This document shows, in pieces, positions 54,699-62,503 of a stretch of 64,000 bases of DNA. Every line of letters begins with the position of its first letter. Positions within the stretch are counted from its first letter, which is position 1. The notes under the pieces were generated by a model, which was given only the letters and a program-made list of their open reading frames with translations, did no database searches and was not told where the DNA came from. Where the stretch lies: NCBI GenBank assembly GCA_965247505.1, contig OZ252020.1, positions 2,666,001-2,730,000 on the forward strand, written 5' to 3'. The DNA is from CAIYRG01 sp965247505 (GTDB taxonomy: Bacteria; Pseudomonadota; Alphaproteobacteria; Micropepsales; Micropepsaceae). Made by a program: the position numbers and the translations under genes.

Positions 54699-55514
54699 AT
54701 GTCATATAAGTATCCCGCCGACGCACGCGCCCACGACCGGCAACGCTACCGGCGCCTCGCCGAAGAGCGTGTTGCGCTCGGATTGTGCCTTAAATGCGGA
54801 CAGGCCCAGCCCGCGCCGGATCACTCCTTGTGCCAGAGCTGCACCGAGAAGCGCCGCAAGGCCGAGCGCGACCGCTATGCGGCGGCCAAGGCCGCCGGCA
54901 AGCAATATGGTGGCCGGGACGCGGAACGATGCCGCCGGATCGCACGCGGAAGGAGCAAGCAGCGCGATCAGTCACGTAAGGACTCCGGCCAGTGCATACG
55001 TTGCGGCAAGCAACATCCCGTTGAAGGCGGTGCTGTCTGCGCGACCTGCCGCGAGATGAGGCGCGTAAGCGAGCGGGAGCAATATGCCGAGCGGCGTGCC
55101 GCCGGTGAATGCGGCAGATGCGGCACGCCGACCACCAATGGCGGCGCACGCTGCGATCGTTGCGTAAGGAGCGAGGCCAAACGCTCGAGGAAGAAGGCAA
55201 AGAACACCCAAAGCCGCCAGCGCTATGCCAGGCGCCGCGCGCGAGGGCTTTGCATAGATTGCGGTGAACCAGCCAATGGCGCAGCGCGGTGTCCCAAGTG
55301 CGCACGCCGCTCCTATGTGCGTTCGGGCGAGCATCGCGGCATCCCGATCTATCCGCCACGCTTCACGGTGATCGAGATCGCGACGGGAGAGGATCACGGA
55401 ACCTGGGACAGTTGGGAGGAGGTCGCGATGTGCCTGGCCTTCGCCCGGCTTTCCCTGGAACAAGTCGAGGTGATTTCCGACGCCTCACCTATGATGACCT
55501 TCACACCATGGTAA
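54699..55514 (+). CDS. protein with four zinc-ribbon-like cysteine clusters
   Basis: 271 residues from ATG 54699 (GGGGAGGGG upstream; the longer frame adds 23 unlikely residues). Four CxxC...CxxC units occur: CLKCG/CQSC, CIRCG/CATC, CGRCG/CDRC and CIDCG/CPKC, spaced by strongly basic helical linkers (QRYRRLAEERVALGL, RKAERDRYAAAKAAGK). The last 60 residues form a different domain (FTVIEIATGEDHGTWDSWEEVAMCLAFARLSLEQVEVI). Probably a nucleic-acid-binding protein. It stands ahead of the SSB and Toprim genes, so a replication or transfer role of an ICE or plasmid is inferred. Confidence 0.65.
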   Translation: MSYKYPADARAHDRQRYRRLAEERVALGLCLKCGQAQPAPDHSLCQSCTEKRRKAERDRYAAAKAAGKQYGGRDAERCRRIARGRSKQRDQSRKDSGQCIRCGKQHPVEGGAVCATCREMRRVSEREQYAERRAAGECGRCGTPTTNGGARCDRCVRSEAKRSRKKAKNTQSRQRYARRRARGLCIDCGEPANGAARCPKCARRSYVRSGEHRGIPIYPPRFTVIEIATGEDHGTWDSWEEVAMCLAFARLSLEQVEVISDASPMMTFTPW

Positions 55515-55586
55515 GCCTGAGAACCCGGCGGAGGCGCGCACCAAGATCGCCGTCATGCTGCGCAGCCGGCCCGCCGCCGGTTGCTT

Positions 55587-55979
55587 TCAACCCCATCGGG
55601 CCAGACACAGCGCCGCGATCCATACCGGCAGGCTGAGCACCGCCGCATAAATCGCGATTGCTATCGGGCCGAGCAGTCCCGCCAGGACAGACGCCGCCAC
55701 CGTGGCGGCCCCCAGCCCAATCCCCGTTGCCCAGGCGGTGCGGCGGTGACCGAGCCACCAAAGCCGACGGCAACCCAGTGCCAGCGGCAGGCCGCACGGC
55801 GCCACTATGATAAGAGACGGCCCAGCCATCACCATCATCATGAGCCCCATGCCCGGGGCCGGCCCTGGTGCCTCGCCGAGCGTGAAGCGAAACGCCGCCT
55901 GCGCAAGAACCCCCGTCGGAAGCCACAGCAGCGCCAGCAGCCAGAACCCGCGCCGCTTGAGAAATCCCCCCTCGTCCAT
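55587..55979 (-). CDS. predicted four-helix membrane protein
   Basis: 130 residues from ATG 55979. Hydrophobic segments: FWLLALLWLPTGVLAQAAF, LMMMVMAGPSLIIVAPCGLPLALG, ATGIGLGAATVAASVLAGLLG and IAIYAAVLSLPVWIAALCLA. There is no convincing Shine-Dalgarno. High GC can give long open frames, but the regular helix pattern favours a real gene. No family recognised. Confidence 0.4.
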   Translation of the reverse strand: MDEGGFLKRRGFWLLALLWLPTGVLAQAAFRFTLGEAPGPAPGMGLMMMVMAGPSLIIVAPCGLPLALGCRRLWWLGHRRTAWATGIGLGAATVAASVLAGLLGPIAIAIYAAVLSLPVWIAALCLARWG

Positions 55980-56191
55980 GCCGCACAAAACCGAATGACG
56001 CGCCGCAATGCAAGCACGCGGTCCGCGACATTCTCGACCGGCCGACACCAAGGGTCAGGGCCGTAGCGCGTGCTGCACTTCGGTCCATCGAACAAGTAAG
56101 AGGTGAGCAGAAACCGGGCGGACGCCGGGAGGTAAAAGGGAGAAGGACTCCGATCCAGGGCGCGGCAACCCCCGACAAGGAGAACAGACCC

Positions 56192-56326
56192 ATGCTTAAC
56201 AACGACACAGACCTCGACATCCCGGCCAGCGAAGACCTGCTCGCAGAGATCGGCCTCGACGCTCACACCATCCGCGAGATCCTCGCCGATGCGGCCCCTT
56301 CGGGCGCAGCCGGCGAAGGAGAGTGA
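56192..56326 (+). CDS. 44-residue acidic protein
   Basis: AAGGAG lies 9 bp before ATG 56192. The product (MLNNDTDLDIPASEDLLAEI then GLDAHTIREILADAAPSGAA...) is acidic and helical. No family recognised. Same strand as ssb, 106 bp upstream of it, so it may be part of the same block. Confidence 0.45.
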   Translation: MLNNDTDLDIPASEDLLAEIGLDAHTIREILADAAPSGAAGEGE

Positions 56327-56432
56327 GAGCGAAGCTCAGAGAAAATGAACGGAAGGAGGTTGGGGAGTAAGACCCCGGTCTTCCCCGTTCACCGGACCCA
56401 ACATCATCACATCGACCTGAAGGAGAAGCATC

Positions 56433-56876
56433 ATGGCATTCGGATTGAACAGAGCGGAAGTCATCGGCCGCCTCGGCGCCGACGTTACCGTCAATCACCT
56501 CACCAGCGGCGGGCGCGTCGCTAATCTCAGCATCGCCACCGACGAAAGCTACATCGACAGACAGAGCGGCGATCGGGTGGACCGCACCGAATGGCACCGC
56601 GTCGTCACCTTCCAGCCGGGGCTGGTCGATATGTTTGAGAAGCACGCACGCAAGGGCCGCCTGGTCTATGTCGCGGGCAAGCTCCAGACACGGCGCTGGA
56701 AGAAGGACGACGAGGACTCCGACCGGTTCTCGACAGAGATCCTGCTGGTGCCCGGCGGGCGTGTGCAATTCCTGGACAAGGGAATGGGCGCACAGGCGGC
56801 AACCGAGCAGGCAATGCCGTCTACCGGCGCGAACGGCGCCGCCGATTCCATAGACGACAGCGACATTCCGTTCTGA
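56433..56876 (+). CDS. ssb: single-stranded DNA-binding protein
   Basis: 147 residues. OB fold of the SSB type: LNRAEVIGRLGADVTV, GGRVANLSIATDE, TEWHRVVTF, KGRLVYVAGKLQTRRW. The acidic C-terminal tail ends DDSDIPF, the hook for partner proteins. GAAGGAG lies 7 bp before ATG. It is shorter than most chromosomal SSBs (about 165-180 aa) and its neighbours suggest a mobile-element copy. A terminator follows. Confidence 0.92.
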   Translation: MAFGLNRAEVIGRLGADVTVNHLTSGGRVANLSIATDESYIDRQSGDRVDRTEWHRVVTFQPGLVDMFEKHARKGRLVYVAGKLQTRRWKKDDEDSDRFSTEILLVPGGRVQFLDKGMGAQAATEQAMPSTGANGAADSIDDSDIPF

Positions 56877-56904
56877 ACCCCAACTTGTTTCCTCCCTGAA
56901 CTTC

Positions 56905-56938
56905 GGGCCGGCGCTACGCGCGTCGGCCCATTCTTTTT
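56905..56938 (+). terminator. terminator after ssb
   Basis: GGGCCGGCGC / GCGTCGGCCC stem, 5-nt loop, followed by ATTCTTTTTG. Confidence 0.82.
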
Positions 56939-57115
56939 GCCGCCCTGTCATAGTTAGCAACTCACAGCGCGGCGGCACGGCCGGGCTTCGCGCATGCCGT
57001 TTCGCTGAACTGCGCCGGTAAGAGTCAGAGTTCTGCCGGTACTTAGCGTTCCCCGTGCCCTGAAAGGAGACTTCATGGCGTACACACTGTCCGGCCGCCT
57101 GCCGGCTCCGATGTT

Positions 57116-57472
57116 TTGTTGAACAGCGCAACCACGCTGCTGATCGGTGAGGGGATCGAGACCGTACTCTCCGTCGTTACCGCCGTGCCGGCGGTCATCG
57201 CCGCCGCCGCGCTCTCGGCCGGAAGTCTAAGCGCGTTCACACCGCCTTCCGGTATCGCGCGCATCGTCATTGCCCGTGACAACGACAGACAAGGCGCGAG
57301 CGCCGCAGAACGCCTCGCCCGGCGCTGCGCACGGGCGGGTGTCTTCGCCACCGTCATTGCTTCCGAGCACGGTGACTTCAACGACGATCTCGTTGCCCTC
57401 GGCGCCGAAGCGCTCAGTGCCAGGCTCGCCCATCTGTTCCACACCCCGGTACCAGACGGGGCGCCGAAGTGA
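57116..57472 (+). pseudogene. Toprim-domain (primase/helicase-like) C-terminal fragment
   Basis: TTLLIGEGIETVLSVVTAVP and RIVIARDNDRQGASAAERLA show the Toprim E and DxD motifs; GDFNDDLVALGAEALSARL is the closing pattern of Toprim_3 proteins of ICE and plasmid origin. The DNA-binding or primase part normally found upstream is absent; before it stands an unrelated 15-codon frame with its own AAAGGAG (ATG 57075). Probably a remnant. Confidence 0.7.
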
Positions 57473-57947
57473 GCGCGTCCACTTTGCTCGCCGCCATCAC
57501 CGCGTCGATCGATGAAGCGGCGCACACACCGTCGCAAGCAATAGGGAGAGCTGAGTGACCTCCCGCGATGCAACCGATGGAGACAACGCCAATGCCGGTA
57601 AGCCCCACCGTAGTCGCTTCACATTCAACGCCATGTCGGGGGCAACTGCAGAAGGGGTCCGTGCTTATACAAAAAACATACCTCCTGACGTGTCTGCTTA
57701 TTGTCTCACACGTTCTCACTCCACCAACCCCTTAAAGGGGTCCTCCACTGCGCTTGCGCTCCCTGCGCCCGCACCACTCGCGAACACCGTAAGCGCAAGA
57801 CTTTCGGCCACGGTGACTGCGCTGCGAGCGCGTGAATCAAAATTCAGACACCTCGGGGAAAACGCTCCCGATGCCGTGACGGCCAGGTGCATCCAACCTT
57901 CAATCTTAAGGAGAACATCATGTTCAATCTCGATCACAGCGAAGTAC
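57473..57947. other. 475 bp between the Toprim fragment and an IS3 element
   Basis: A frame at 57555-58046 has no protein-like composition. At the right end AAGGAG precedes ATG 57920 (MFNLDHSEV), the start of a gene that the IS3 element at 57948 cuts after nine codons. Confidence 0.5.
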
Positions 57948-58008
57948 TGGACCCTGCTGACGAAAGTGGAGACGTCCTGCGATAGGATTTTGATCGCAGG
58001 AGGTGCAA

Positions 58009-58305
58009 ATGTCGAAGCAGAATGGGAACAAGGGCCGGCGGTTTGATCGGGCCTTCAAGGAAGAAGCCGTCCGTCTTTTACAGACGAGCGGGCGCAGGCA
58101 GCGGCAGATAGCAGGAGATCTTGGGATCAGCGTCAGCGCGCTCGGCCGCTGGGTCGCAGAATTGCGTGAGGAGGATTTGCTTTCCGGTCCGCATGAGGAT
58201 GCAGCGAAGGAGATTACCCGCCTACGCCGAGAGCGTGATCTGGCCCGTCAGGAACGTGATCTCCTAAAAAAAGCGCTGGCCTTCTTCGCCAGGGAAAGTC
58301 GATGA
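58009..58305 (+). CDS. IS3-family transposase OrfA
   Basis: 98 residues from ATG 58009 with GGAGG 5 bp upstream. HTH (FDRAFKEEAVRLLQTSGRRQRQIAGDLGISVSALGRWV) then a coiled coil (RLRRERDLARQERDLLKKALAFFARE). It overlaps OrfB by ATGA (58302-58305). Confidence 0.9.
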   Translation: MSKQNGNKGRRFDRAFKEEAVRLLQTSGRRQRQIAGDLGISVSALGRWVAELREEDLLSGPHEDAAKEITRLRRERDLARQERDLLKKALAFFARESR

Positions 58306-59174
58306 GGTTCCGGTTCATCGACGCGGAGAGGGCCGGGTTGGCGATGCCGATATTCCGCCTGTGCAGACTGCTGCAGGTCAGCGTCTCAGGCTTCTACGCT
58401 TGGCGCAATCGCGGCCCAAGCCGGCGACAGCTCGATGACATGGTTCTACTCGCCCATGTCCGGGCAGCCTTTCGGCGCAGCCGCGAGAGCTACGGTGCAG
58501 AGCGGGTCCATCACGAGCTTGCCGAGAATGGGATCGAGGTTGGACGCCATAGGGTGGCTCGGCTGATGCGGGGAAATGGGTTGTCTCCAAAACGGAAACA
58601 GAAGTTCAAAAAGACGACGGACAGCCAGCACAACAAGGCCGTCGCATCGAACCTTCTCGACCAGAACTTCTCCGCCGAGGCACCCAAAGAGAAATGGGCT
58701 GCCGACATCAGCTATATCTGGACGGCACAGGGCTGGCTGTACCTGGCCGTCATGCTCGACCTCTACTCCCGGCGCGTCATCGGCTGGGCCGTGGGCGCTC
58801 GCATGACCAGCGACCTGCCGCTCAGGGCGCTTAACCGTGCTATCGGGCTGCGCCAACCTGGCGCCGGTGTGATCCACCATAGCGATCGGGGAAGCCAGTA
58901 CTGCTCAGACGCATACCAGGCGCGCCTCGGTGAACTCGGTTTCCTCGCCTCAATGAGCGGTAAGGGAAATTGCTATGATAACGCCGTCGTCGAGACCTTC
59001 TTCAAAACCATCAAGTCAGAACTGATCTGGAGGACTGTGTTCATGTCAAGAAGCCAAGCTGAAACTGCCATAGCCGGATACATCGACGGGTTCTATAATC
59101 CAGTCCGTCGGCACTCGACGCGGGACTTCACAAGCCCCGTCAAATTCGAGGCAGAAGCAATGCAAACGGTGTAG
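58302..59174 (+). CDS. IS3-family transposase OrfB
   Basis: 290 residues. HTH_21 segment, then the rve core with WAADISYIWTAQGWLYLAVMLDLYSRRVIGW, VIHHSDRGSQYCS and MSGKGNCYDNAVVETFFKTIKSE giving D, D, E. Complete and apparently functional. The C-terminus SPVKFEAEAMQTV is the piece left behind at 42222-42294. Confidence 0.9.
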   Translation: MRFRFIDAERAGLAMPIFRLCRLLQVSVSGFYAWRNRGPSRRQLDDMVLLAHVRAAFRRSRESYGAERVHHELAENGIEVGRHRVARLMRGNGLSPKRKQKFKKTTDSQHNKAVASNLLDQNFSAEAPKEKWAADISYIWTAQGWLYLAVMLDLYSRRVIGWAVGARMTSDLPLRALNRAIGLRQPGAGVIHHSDRGSQYCSDAYQARLGELGFLASMSGKGNCYDNAVVETFFKTIKSELIWRTVFMSRSQAETAIAGYIDGFYNPVRRHSTRDFTSPVKFEAEAMQTV

Positions 59175-59203
59175 GGCGCCTCCACTTTTCCTGGATGGGT
59201 CCA

Positions 59204-59249
59204 ATGTGTTAGAAAGCCGATCGGCGTCGAATACGCACGCCGAATAACA
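59204..59249 (-). repeat. 92-bp element, half copy G (inverted)
   Basis: Read on the minus strand it gives TGTTATTCGGCG...TTCGACGCCGATCGG...CTAACACATTG, matching positions 1-46 of the element, closest to copy F. The IS3 element removes the other half. Confidence 0.7.
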
Positions 59250-59696
59250 GCCAGACGATGAAATGGCGACACGAGCGCCGAAATTTTAGCATCGTGGAGC
59301 CGCTGTAACCTTGACCAGACAGACTTGAGATGAACGCGTCCACATGCTCACCGCCCTGGACGATAAACGTCGGCATTTCCACCAGTTGGGCATCCATAAG
59401 ATAAGTGAAAAACCTGTCGGCCCTCGATCAGCTTCTGCGCACGTGAGATTGAAACCCGGACGGACAGGTGCAGTCATGGACATGAAGCCGGCAATCTTGC
59501 GAATATCCAGTGCTTCAATCTCTATCCCGTTGAAAGACAACCAGAGCACAATGTGCCTGGCAGTTCCCACGAGTGTATCGATCCAGGACGGCGCTAAGTC
59601 CTGATTTTCCAAGTAAGTCCGGTACTCCGGAATGACATCATTCAACTGATGCCTAAGAACCGAGCGCGAAGTGTGTTTTTGAAAAGGAACAGCCAT
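59209..59696 (-). pseudogene. frameshifted RIT-type tyrosine recombinase N-termini
   Basis: One frame (from 59696) reads IPEYRTYLENQDLAPSWIDT, TARHIVLWLSFNGIEIEALD; another (to 59209) reads VDAFISSLSGQGYSGSTM, FRRSCRHFIVWLLF. Both look like the N-terminal SAM-like domains of recombinases that come in trios (RIT elements). Either one gene with frameshifts or two joined fragments; no catalytic domain remains. Confidence 0.5.
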
Positions 59697-60398
59697 GTTC
59701 CAGAGTCTCCTGTATGGTTTAACCCAACAGGAGCTAGGTCATTCGCCGGCCCAAGACTAATTTTTATGGGAACTGAAATCTGCCGAAGATCTTTGAAAAT
59801 CAAGTGATCAAAGCAACTTGGTTCCCATAAACCTAAGGTGCCCATATTGGCGGTTATCGGAAACCGGTCTCGTGCCGACTGGCGCAAAGCTCATCTGATC
59901 GCGAGACCACGCCGTTCCAGACCAGCCGGACGCGGCCGGGGCTGGGCCGGGTGGCGTGTGGCCGAGGCTCCGACGGGCTGAAAGACGCCGAGAAAGAGAT
60001 GGGCCCCGCCTCCGGAACGCTGCGCCCGCAGCAAGCGGGATCGAGGGATGGTTCCGGCGCTCCGTCGCCGAAAAATCTCCCGGATAAGAGTTGGGTATGC
60101 GCACAAGCGCGACCGATGCGAAGAGTGTTCCGACCTGGCCGCAAGGCAAACCAACCGTCGATCCTACCAACCCGGAAGGTGGGCTCGTCATGAACTAAAT
60201 CCAACCAGATTCTCCGCTTGACTTTGTGTGCCCTCATAAGAGTTCAGACCTAGACGGCATTGGGTGAGGGAGTCTCGGTGATCGGCCCCCGCTGGAGGAT
60301 CTGTTGGGATGTTGGTGTGTGCGGCATTTTCAGACTAAAATCGAATGTTAGAGTTTTCTCGTTGTTGAGCCATCTTCCTCGCCCGTGCTTGTCCGGTC
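59697..60398. other. 702 bp with no supported gene
   Basis: Open frames on both strands lack ribosome sites and recognisable motifs. The segment 59870-60190 is GC-rich with proline/arginine-rich frames in several phases, as expected for non-coding or badly decayed sequence. Confidence 0.5.
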
Positions 60399-60485
60399 TA
60401 AGCCAGACAAAACATGTTTTTGCGCCCTGAAATCCCCAAGAGGGGGCAGGGAGAGACGGCCAATCAGATTTAATCTGACAATGCC
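60399..60485 (+). repeat. 87-bp inverted repeat, left copy
   Basis: Perfectly identical (87 of 87) to the reverse complement of 62131-62217. It contains the palindromes AAAACATGTTTT and TCAGATT-T-AATCTGA. Confidence 0.92.
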
Positions 60486-60641
60486 CGGCCGCAGGAGCGT
60501 TTCCTAACCCCGGAGGAGTTTCGGCGCGTGGGTGCTGCGTTGCGGGAAGCAGAACCCAACGGCGACTGGAACCGCGGGCCCTGGGGCGAGCGCATCGACA
60601 TCGCACTCGATTGACGCAACATTCCCGAGCTCCCCCGAATC

Positions 60642-60670
60642 TTGCCCGGTGTCTACACCAGTGGTATACA
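60642..60670 (+). promoter_or_regulatory. promoter and operator of the DUF1778-GNAT pair
   Basis: TTGCCC (60642-60647), 17-bp spacer, TATACA (60665-60670). An imperfect palindrome TACACCAGTGGTATA (60654-60668) covers the -10 box, as expected for an autoregulated antitoxin. Confidence 0.6.
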
Positions 60671-60714
60671 CTTTTCCATCGACAGCGTTCGGCCACGCAG
60701 CATGGGAGACCGAC

Positions 60715-60972
60715 ATGGCCCAAGTCCATTTCAGGATGTCCGACAAACGTCTGGAGTTCATCGACCGCGCCGCCGCGATCCGCGGCGTGACCCGCACCGA
60801 GTTCGTGTTGCGCTCTAGCGAGGCCGCGGCAATCGAGACGCTGAATGAGCGTCCTATTATCGCGCTCGACGACGAGGCCTGGGACGCGTTCACCGCCGCG
60901 CTCGATGCGCCGGTCGAGCCTGACGCCGCCGTCAAGGAGCGTTTCTCGCGCCGGCCGTCATGGGAACGATAG
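60715..60972 (+). CDS. DUF1778 (TacA-like) antitoxin
   Basis: 85 residues from ATG 60715 (GGGAG 6 bp upstream; the longer frame runs through the promoter). HFRMSDKRLEFIDRAAAIRGVTRTEFVLRSSEAAAIETL is the ribbon-helix-helix of TacA-type antitoxins; the acidic tail (IALDDEAWDAFTAALDAPVEPD) binds the toxin. It overlaps the GNAT gene by 13 bp. Confidence 0.88.
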   Translation: MAQVHFRMSDKRLEFIDRAAAIRGVTRTEFVLRSSEAAAIETLNERPIIALDDEAWDAFTAALDAPVEPDAAVKERFSRRPSWER

Positions 60973-61463
60973 CCGCGCCCGAGCCCCTCGCCGAACGCCA
61001 CGACATCTCGCAGTTCCGCTCCGACGTCCCCGGCTTGGACGCTTGGCTGCAGGGCAAGGCGCGGCTTAACGAAGCAAAGGGCGGCGCGCGCACCTATGTC
61101 GCCTGCGACGGCATGCGCGTCGTCGGGTTCTACAGCCTCGCCGCGAGTGCGGTTGAGCGGAGACGCGTGCCATCCCGCGTCGGCAGGAGTATGCCTGAGC
61201 CCGTGCCGGTGATTTTACTCGGTCAACTCGCGGTCGACACCGACTACCAGGGACGCGGGCTCGGATCCGATCTGCTGGTGGATGCCGCGAAACGCGCCTT
61301 GTCCGCCACCGAATTCATCGGTGCGCGTGCTATCGTGGTCCAAACCCTCGACGAACGGGCGAAGTCGTTCTACGGTCGCTTCGGCTTCCATCCCTTCTCC
61401 GAACGTGAGCCGCTCATGCTCCTCCTGCGGATCTCCGAGCTGAGGGCGTTCCTCAACGCATGA
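60960..61463 (+). CDS. GNAT acetyltransferase toxin (TacT-like)
   Basis: 167 residues. Starts with the typical PLAERHDISQFRSDVPGLDAWLQGKA, contains the acetyl-CoA loop in LGQLAVDTDYQGRGLGSDLL and the tyrosine region KSFYGRFGFHPFSE. TacT toxins acetylate the amino group of aminoacyl-tRNA and stop translation. Complete, coupled to the antitoxin. Confidence 0.9.
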   Translation: MGTIAAPEPLAERHDISQFRSDVPGLDAWLQGKARLNEAKGGARTYVACDGMRVVGFYSLAASAVERRRVPSRVGRSMPEPVPVILLGQLAVDTDYQGRGLGSDLLVDAAKRALSATEFIGARAIVVQTLDERAKSFYGRFGFHPFSEREPLMLLLRISELRAFLNA

Positions 61464-61523
61464 CCACACCCAAACCTGTTTGCGCGAGCACTACACCGCC
61501 GCGCCGCCTGGGGAAGCAACGGC

Positions 61524-62018
61524 ATGGAACATAGCGACCAAACTCCTCCCAACTGGCAGGATGTCCCTACCGCGGATCCCAAAATCCAGAAAGACTACGA
61601 AGCTGCGCTCGGCGCCTTCCTCGTCACCTTCAATCAAATCGAGAACACCACGAATGAGATCATTCACCTCGCCCTACAGGCTTCCGAGCGACAGGACATC
61701 CTGAAACACATCAAGGGCGATTTCTTTTACCGACGACTGGTCACACTCGACTTGCTGTCCCTGGCATTCCCCGGACCGGTTTCCAAGGACGTAATTTATG
61801 AACTTCGTGAACTCGCCAATCACCGCAATCACCTTGCCCACGGTCACTTTGACCAGAACCCGTTTAACGGTGAGTACGAGGTGGTGACCAGCCGAGACAA
61901 GAGGCGAACTATGTCGGTCACGGCAATCCAGAGTTTGGCCAAGCGAGCTGAAGCAGCCTGGGACAAGCTGCGTTACATTGAGTTTTATTTCCGGTTTGAC
62001 GACCTCGACGCAGAATAG
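61524..62018 (+). CDS. HEPN-like protein with RNxxxH motif
   Basis: 164 residues; GGGGAAG lies 9 bp before ATG. Mostly helical. R101-N-H-L-A-H106 in ELANHRNHLAHGHF matches the HEPN RNase motif Rx4H. A preceding helix (LVTFNQIENTTNEIIHLALQAS) fits the fold. No nucleotidyltransferase partner is adjacent, so it may be a solitary defence RNase or simply linked to the DUF1778-GNAT pair within the 87-bp repeats. Confidence 0.6.
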   Translation: MEHSDQTPPNWQDVPTADPKIQKDYEAALGAFLVTFNQIENTTNEIIHLALQASERQDILKHIKGDFFYRRLVTLDLLSLAFPGPVSKDVIYELRELANHRNHLAHGHFDQNPFNGEYEVVTSRDKRRTMSVTAIQSLAKRAEAAWDKLRYIEFYFRFDDLDAE

Positions 62019-62130
62019 AGGTCGTAGCACTCGGCCATCCATCCTCCAATGTCAGCCGTACTTGCTGCAACCCGGAATTACACGCTGTTTCTTGAACGCC
62101 ACCGATCCCGGAGCGGAACTCCCTTGTTCC

Positions 62131-62217
62131 GGCATTGTCAGATTAAATCTGATTGGCCGTCTCTCCCTGCCCCCTCTTGGGGATTTCAGGGCGCAAAAAC
62201 ATGTTTTGTCTGGCTTA
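62131..62217 (-). repeat. 87-bp inverted repeat, right copy
   Basis: Reverse complement of 60399-60485 with no mismatch. Its outer edge is cut by an IS21-type end starting at 62218. Confidence 0.92.
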
Positions 62218-62411
62218 TGTCAACGGCGGCGTAAAAATGTACCAGGAACCCGGTGGCAGCTTGTCCCCGTAGTCCATGGTGGCGGCCCGCGCGTGGGTGG
62301 GGCCTGTGGGCCCACGGGGGCGAGCGGGGTTATTCGGACGGGTGCTGGCGTCCAGACCGGCTCTGCTTGAGCAGGTAGCTCTCGCCGTTCATTTCCAGAA
62401 TATGGACATGG
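62218..62411 (-). mobile_element. right end of an IS21-family element with istB tail
   Basis: TGTCAACGGCGGCG at 62218 is an IS21-type terminal repeat. The minus strand codes HVHILEMNGESYLLKQSRSG and a stop, the C-terminus of IstB (about 62336-62411). The rest of the element is missing; a 92-bp element follows directly. Confidence 0.7.
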
Positions 62412-62503
62412 TGTCAATCGGCCTGGAAATTTGACCCCCTAGAATCAAGGGATCTCAATAGGTTAGTGCGCCGACCGGCGTCGAACCTGCGCGCCGAACG
62501 ACA
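62412..62503 (-). repeat. 92-bp element, copy C (inverted)
   Basis: TGTCAATCGGCC...CCGAACGACA, the reverse complement of copy B with a few changes. It interrupts the istB tail on its left and the third copy of the 105-aa block on its right. The flanking GG/CC extends the outer stem. Confidence 0.9.

Larger units (their letters stand above)
57948..59203 (+). mobile_element. IS3-family element (1256 bp)
   Basis: Ends TGGACCC...AAAGTGGAGACGTCC and, inverted, TGGACCC...AAAGTGGAGGCGCCC. The right end recurs alone at 42222-42294. It interrupts a gene start on the left and the 92-bp element G on the right. No target duplication seen. Confidence 0.85.

Noticed and set aside
57555..58046. 163-codon frame before the IS3 element
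   Set aside because: Runs across the IS boundary and into the frame of OrfA; no protein-like pattern.
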